Shown piece by piece: positions 62,401 through 64,000 of a stretch of 64,000 nt of DNA; positions within the stretch are counted from its first letter, which is position 1; the number at the start of each line of letters is the position of its first letter. Below the pieces are notes generated by a model that searched no databases, had not been told where the DNA came from, and was given only the letters and a program-made list of their open reading frames with translations. Position numbers and translations under genes: made by a program. The DNA lies in NCBI GenBank assembly GCA_037138055.1, contig JBAXJB010000004.1, positions 1 to 64,000 on the forward strand, written 5' to 3'. This DNA comes from CAITNM01 sp037138055 (lineage in GTDB: Bacteria; Pseudomonadota; Alphaproteobacteria; Paracaedibacterales; CAITNM01).

Positions 62401-63025
62401 GGTCCATAATGCCGCCGTCGTTAACCAAATCATCTTTTACCGATTGAATGAAACACGCATGTGGTTGTGGACGTTCATATGCAGATGTTGATTGCTTTAG
62501 CTGACCTGTTTTTTCATCAACGAAGAAATGTCCTTGAGCAGGGCCATCAACACCATAAGCCCAATAAACACCAGTGTTAAACCACTGCGGTGAATTTGGT
62601 GCTGCAACCTGCATGCATAACATGTACTGCATTTCATCATAAAATGTACGTGCGTCTTCTTCTAAGTCAAAATACCCATTTTTCCATCCCCAGTAAGTCC
62701 AAGTTCCGGCCAAACGACTAAAAACTTCTTTTGCAGATCTTTCGCTACGAACAGAGCTCCCTGCTTTTGCTTTTCTACGTTGAAGCCAAACGGGAACGTC
62801 ATCTTCCTTTACGGTTACTAAATCATCTGGGATACCAGCTTTACGAAAATATTTTTGGGCAATGACATCACTTGCCACTTGCGACCAATGTGCAGGTACT
62901 TCAATGTTTTCCTGAAGAAATACAACAGAACCGTCTGGATTTTTAATTTCGCTAGTAGTTAAGCGGAAATCAATTCCTTCATATGGGGACTGTCCTGCGA
63001 CCGTAAAACGACGGTGTATTTTCAT
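59447..63025 (-). CDS. nrdJ: Adenosylcobalamin-dependent ribonucleotide reductase (class II)
   Basis: Converts ribonucleotides to deoxyribonucleotides using a B12-derived radical; 1192 aa, the long alphaproteobacterial form. Substrate and radical regions are visible: PNSPQWFNTGV near the N-terminus, SDFGSGTGSNFSNL-like KYGSGTGSNFSNLRG, NPCSEYMFIDDTACNLASIN and TTCIAPTGTIGLVMDC. The C-terminal zinc-finger-like tail carries GDSCGECGNFTMV, then CLKCVTCGSTSGCS, with paired cysteines for disulfide exchange. No class I reductase is seen in the window. Confidence 0.96.
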   Translation of the reverse strand: MKIHRRFTVAGQSPYEGIDFRLTTSEIKNPDGSVVFLQENIEVPAHWSQVASDVIAQKYFRKAGIPDDLVTVKEDDVPVWLQRRKAKAGSSVRSERSAKEVFSRLAGTWTYWGWKNGYFDLEEDARTFYDEMQYMLCMQVAAPNSPQWFNTGVYWAYGVDGPAQGHFFVDEKTGQLKQSTSAYERPQPHACFIQSVKDDLVNDGGIMDLWVREARLFKYGSGTGSNFSNLRGFGEKLSGGGYSSGLMSFLRIGDRSAGAIKSGGTTRRAAKMVVLDIDHPDVINFIDWKVIEEQKVAALVTGSKLNQLHLNEIISACINNDLKETDRFDPKTNPALKTTIRAARAVLVPENYIKRAIHMAQLGYTSFPFPSYNTDWDSEAYGTVSGQNSNNTVRVTNAFLESVLENKEWSLTSRTNGEAVKTLPAKELWDKVGFAAWACADPGIQFDTTINEWHTCPNSGRINASNPCSEYMFIDDTACNLASINLVTLYKDGQFDIAAFEHAITLWTVVLEISVLMAQFPSRAIAQLSYDFRTLGLGYGNLGGLLMAMGIAYDSPEGRCIAGALAAILTGVSYRTSALMAKELGAFPGYAKNKDAMIRVMRNHRRAAYGETKNYEDLSILPVPLRASDCAIPGLIEAACQAWDEAVSYGEQFGYRNAQTTCIAPTGTIGLVMDCDTTGVEPDFALVKFKKLAGGGYFKIINQMVPSALKVLGYTPEQMLEISNYAVGYASLENAPAINHTSLKAKGFTNKELTAISAVLKSAFDIKFVFNKYTLGEDFCKGTLKLTDDQLCDPSFDMLTHLGFSKQDIEDANTYCCGTMTLEGAPHLKIEHLPVFDCANPCGRIGKRFLSFDSHIEMMAAVQPFISGAISKTVNMPAQATVEDCQSAYMKSWRLCLKANALYRDGSKLSQPLSSISFDEDEAEEIAQMPQTQKAQVVAEKIVERIIERVVYESKRQKLPNRRGGYTQKAVVGGHKIYIRTGEYIDGKLGEIFIDMHKEGASFRSLMHNFAMAISIGLQYGVPLEEYVEAFTFTRFEPSGMVEGNDWVKIATSILDYIFRDLAINYLSRHDLAHVQPSDLTPDTIGDRSDYMVNRQNENEEPLLVETTVSISDEITSMDGYTESVEVKATGTYGASNVVSYASSSKRKAEKSTQAKLQGYEGDSCGECGNFTMVRNGTCLKCVTCGSTSGCS

Positions 63026-63258
63026 TGAAACCTCACTGCTTAAATATTAAGATGCACACACTAAATGATGCAAAAAGTACAATTCTTTGGCAAAAGCTTA
63101 AGAATGAGGTACATTTCTGATATCAGATGGTGTTCTTATTAATATGCAAAAAAAGTTGTATTTCAAGTCTTGAAATTCATAAAAAAGATGTGTAAGCAAA
63201 CTTGATATGGTAATAATGATACACATTGTTAATCTTTAACACCAAATAACGGGAAATT
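63026..63258. other. Intergenic region between nrdJ and a site-2 protease
   Basis: Divergent control region. It holds a 17-bp near-perfect dyad ATTTCAAGTCTTGAAAT (63160-63176; arms of seven, spacer three) that could be an operator. No ORF or RNA is visible. The protease gene has a weak ribosome site (ACGGGAAAT) before 63259. Confidence 0.4.
63160..63176. promoter_or_regulatory. 17-bp dyad, candidate operator
   Basis: ATTTCAA-GTC-TTGAAAT; symmetric half-sites of seven bases. It lies about 135 bases upstream of nrdJ and 83 bases upstream of the protease gene. The sequence does not fit the NrdR box I know. Regulator unknown. Confidence 0.3.
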
Positions 63259-63858
63259 ATGGAAATTTTACTAAAAATAACGTGTTTAGCGGTAGCTATT
63301 GTGCTTCACGAGCTTAGTCATGGTTTAATGGCCTATATTTTTGGTGATCGCACTGCTCAATATGCAGGTCGTTTAAGCTTGAATCCAATTAAACATATTG
63401 ATCCTATGGGCTCGATAATTTTACCCTTTTTATTATTTTTCACTGGAGCACCATTTTTAATTGGTTGGGCAAAACCTGTACCAGTAAATTTTATGAACCT
63501 TAGACCGCAACGATTTGGCGTATTTTGCGTAGCATTTGCAGGCCCCTTAATGAACATATTTTTAGCGCTTATCGCAAGTATTCTGTGGAAAATAGGAATT
63601 TTTAGCCTTGAGGTAGCCAATGCAGTTATACAAATTAACGTGATTTTGGCTGCTTTTAATTTATTACCAATTTTACCTCTTGATGGCGGACGAATGATCA
63701 CCTGCTTTTTACCACAGAATCATAAATTGTTTTATTTCTTTGAACGATTTGGCTTAGTAATTGTGATCGGTGCCTTAATGATATTCAGTGGCCCAATTCA
63801 CAAACTTATTTTTGGCATTGCAAACTTCATTCTAATGTTTTTAGATGTGCTGATTTAG
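63259..63858 (+). CDS. Site-2 protease family zinc metalloprotease (M50)
   Basis: Membrane metalloprotease of about six TM helices, 199 aa. The catalytic HELSH motif lies at residues 17-21 (LHELSHGLMA), and the third ligand Asp is in LPLDGGRMI (about 152). It belongs to the minimal M50B type without PDZ or CBS domains. It would cut a membrane-embedded substrate, but the substrate is unknown. It is divergent from nrdJ. Confidence 0.92.
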   Translation: MEILLKITCLAVAIVLHELSHGLMAYIFGDRTAQYAGRLSLNPIKHIDPMGSIILPFLLFFTGAPFLIGWAKPVPVNFMNLRPQRFGVFCVAFAGPLMNIFLALIASILWKIGIFSLEVANAVIQINVILAAFNLLPILPLDGGRMITCFLPQNHKLFYFFERFGLVIVIGALMIFSGPIHKLIFGIANFILMFLDVLI

Positions 63859-63904
63859 ATTGGAATCAGGTAGATTGTGAAGCTCAGACTCTAAACATGA
63901 GCTA

Positions 63905-64000
63905 TTAATCACCTTTTAAAGCAGCAAGCAGATCTCCATCGGTGCATCGCAATTTTACTTCTTCATTTCGTTTTTGAAGGAAGAAATCCTGCAGTAAATT
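63905..64000 (-). CDS. Partial protein, C-terminal end only
   Basis: An open frame runs off the right edge of the window on the minus strand and gives the last 31 residues of a protein (tail TDGDLLAALKGD, preceded by LQKRNEEVKLRC). It is convergent with the protease gene and its composition looks protein-like. Too short to identify. Confidence 0.5.
   Translation of the reverse strand, partial: NLLQDFFLQKRNEEVKLRCTDGDLLAALKGD

Noticed and set aside
1..64000. CRISPR array, rRNA operon, prophage or replication origin
   Set aside because: No regularly spaced short repeats, rRNA sequence, phage structural genes or DnaA-box clusters were seen in the window.

Overview
This 64 kb window is AT-rich and gene-dense, and looks like the chromosome of an alphaproteobacterium with a host-associated, probably intracellular, lifestyle. 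Holosporales or a relative (Paracaedibacter/Caedibacter type) fits best, but that is inference. The alphaproteobacterial signals are gene orders: ctaC-ctaD-ctaB followed by a tiny coxF-like ORF, mtaB-ftsY, ftsE-ftsX-DUF218, a B12-dependent class II ribonucleotide reductase, and the encoded tRNA sequences. The host-associated signals are about a dozen exported proteins of unknown function, an exported ankyrin protein, an exported SIR2-like protein, exported Nudix proteins, and a lipoprotein carrying two motifs that look like eukaryotic ubiquitin-interacting motifs.

Layout. 0-11 kb is an accessory-like region. It holds a PAS-LuxR regulator with an internally duplicated C-terminus, lolC-omp-rnr, a large exported protein, the repeat lipoprotein, and two exported proteins sharing one leader. 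A 182-bp imperfect inverted repeat flanks most of it, with a probable IS200-type remnant at the right end. 11-19 kb carries transporters (MFS, FieF, two EamA permeases), rsmB, maiA, an ankyrin protein and an AmpD/AmiD-type amidase. 19-23 kb has a 651-aa exported protein and a pair of exported Nudix proteins, one with a damaged catalytic box. 23-28 kb is the terminal oxidase cluster, translationally coupled to AMP nucleosidase. 28-31 kb holds mtaB-ftsY and a divergent MTHFR-like gene. 31-35 kb has tRNA-Ser, two exported unknown proteins, an MFS and an EamA permease. 35-45 kb is housekeeping (cmk-rlmN, gpsA, an EVE protein, thrS), a TPR-secretin lipoprotein, and ftsE-ftsX-DUF218. 45-51 kb is tRNA-Arg followed by the tightly packed ppx-dapF-recJ-dapD-dapE operon on the minus strand. 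51-53 kb has tRNA-Gln, a MazF-type toxin-antitoxin pair bounded by a 37-bp duplication of the tRNA 3' end, and the SIR2-like gene. 53-64 kb holds polA-hemW, znuA, three tRNA-associated intervals, nrdJ with plsY and a PduO-type adenosyltransferase, and a site-2 protease.

How the genes fit together. The cell keeps aerobic respiration (a haem-copper oxidase plus haem farnesylation), meso-DAP synthesis for peptidoglycan (dapD/E/F), phospholipid initiation (gpsA, plsY), and dNTP synthesis through adenosylcobalamin (pduO feeding nrdJ). It imports substrates through several permeases. The export-rich regions are the likely host interface. The most interesting single gene is the lipoprotein at 8134-9231.
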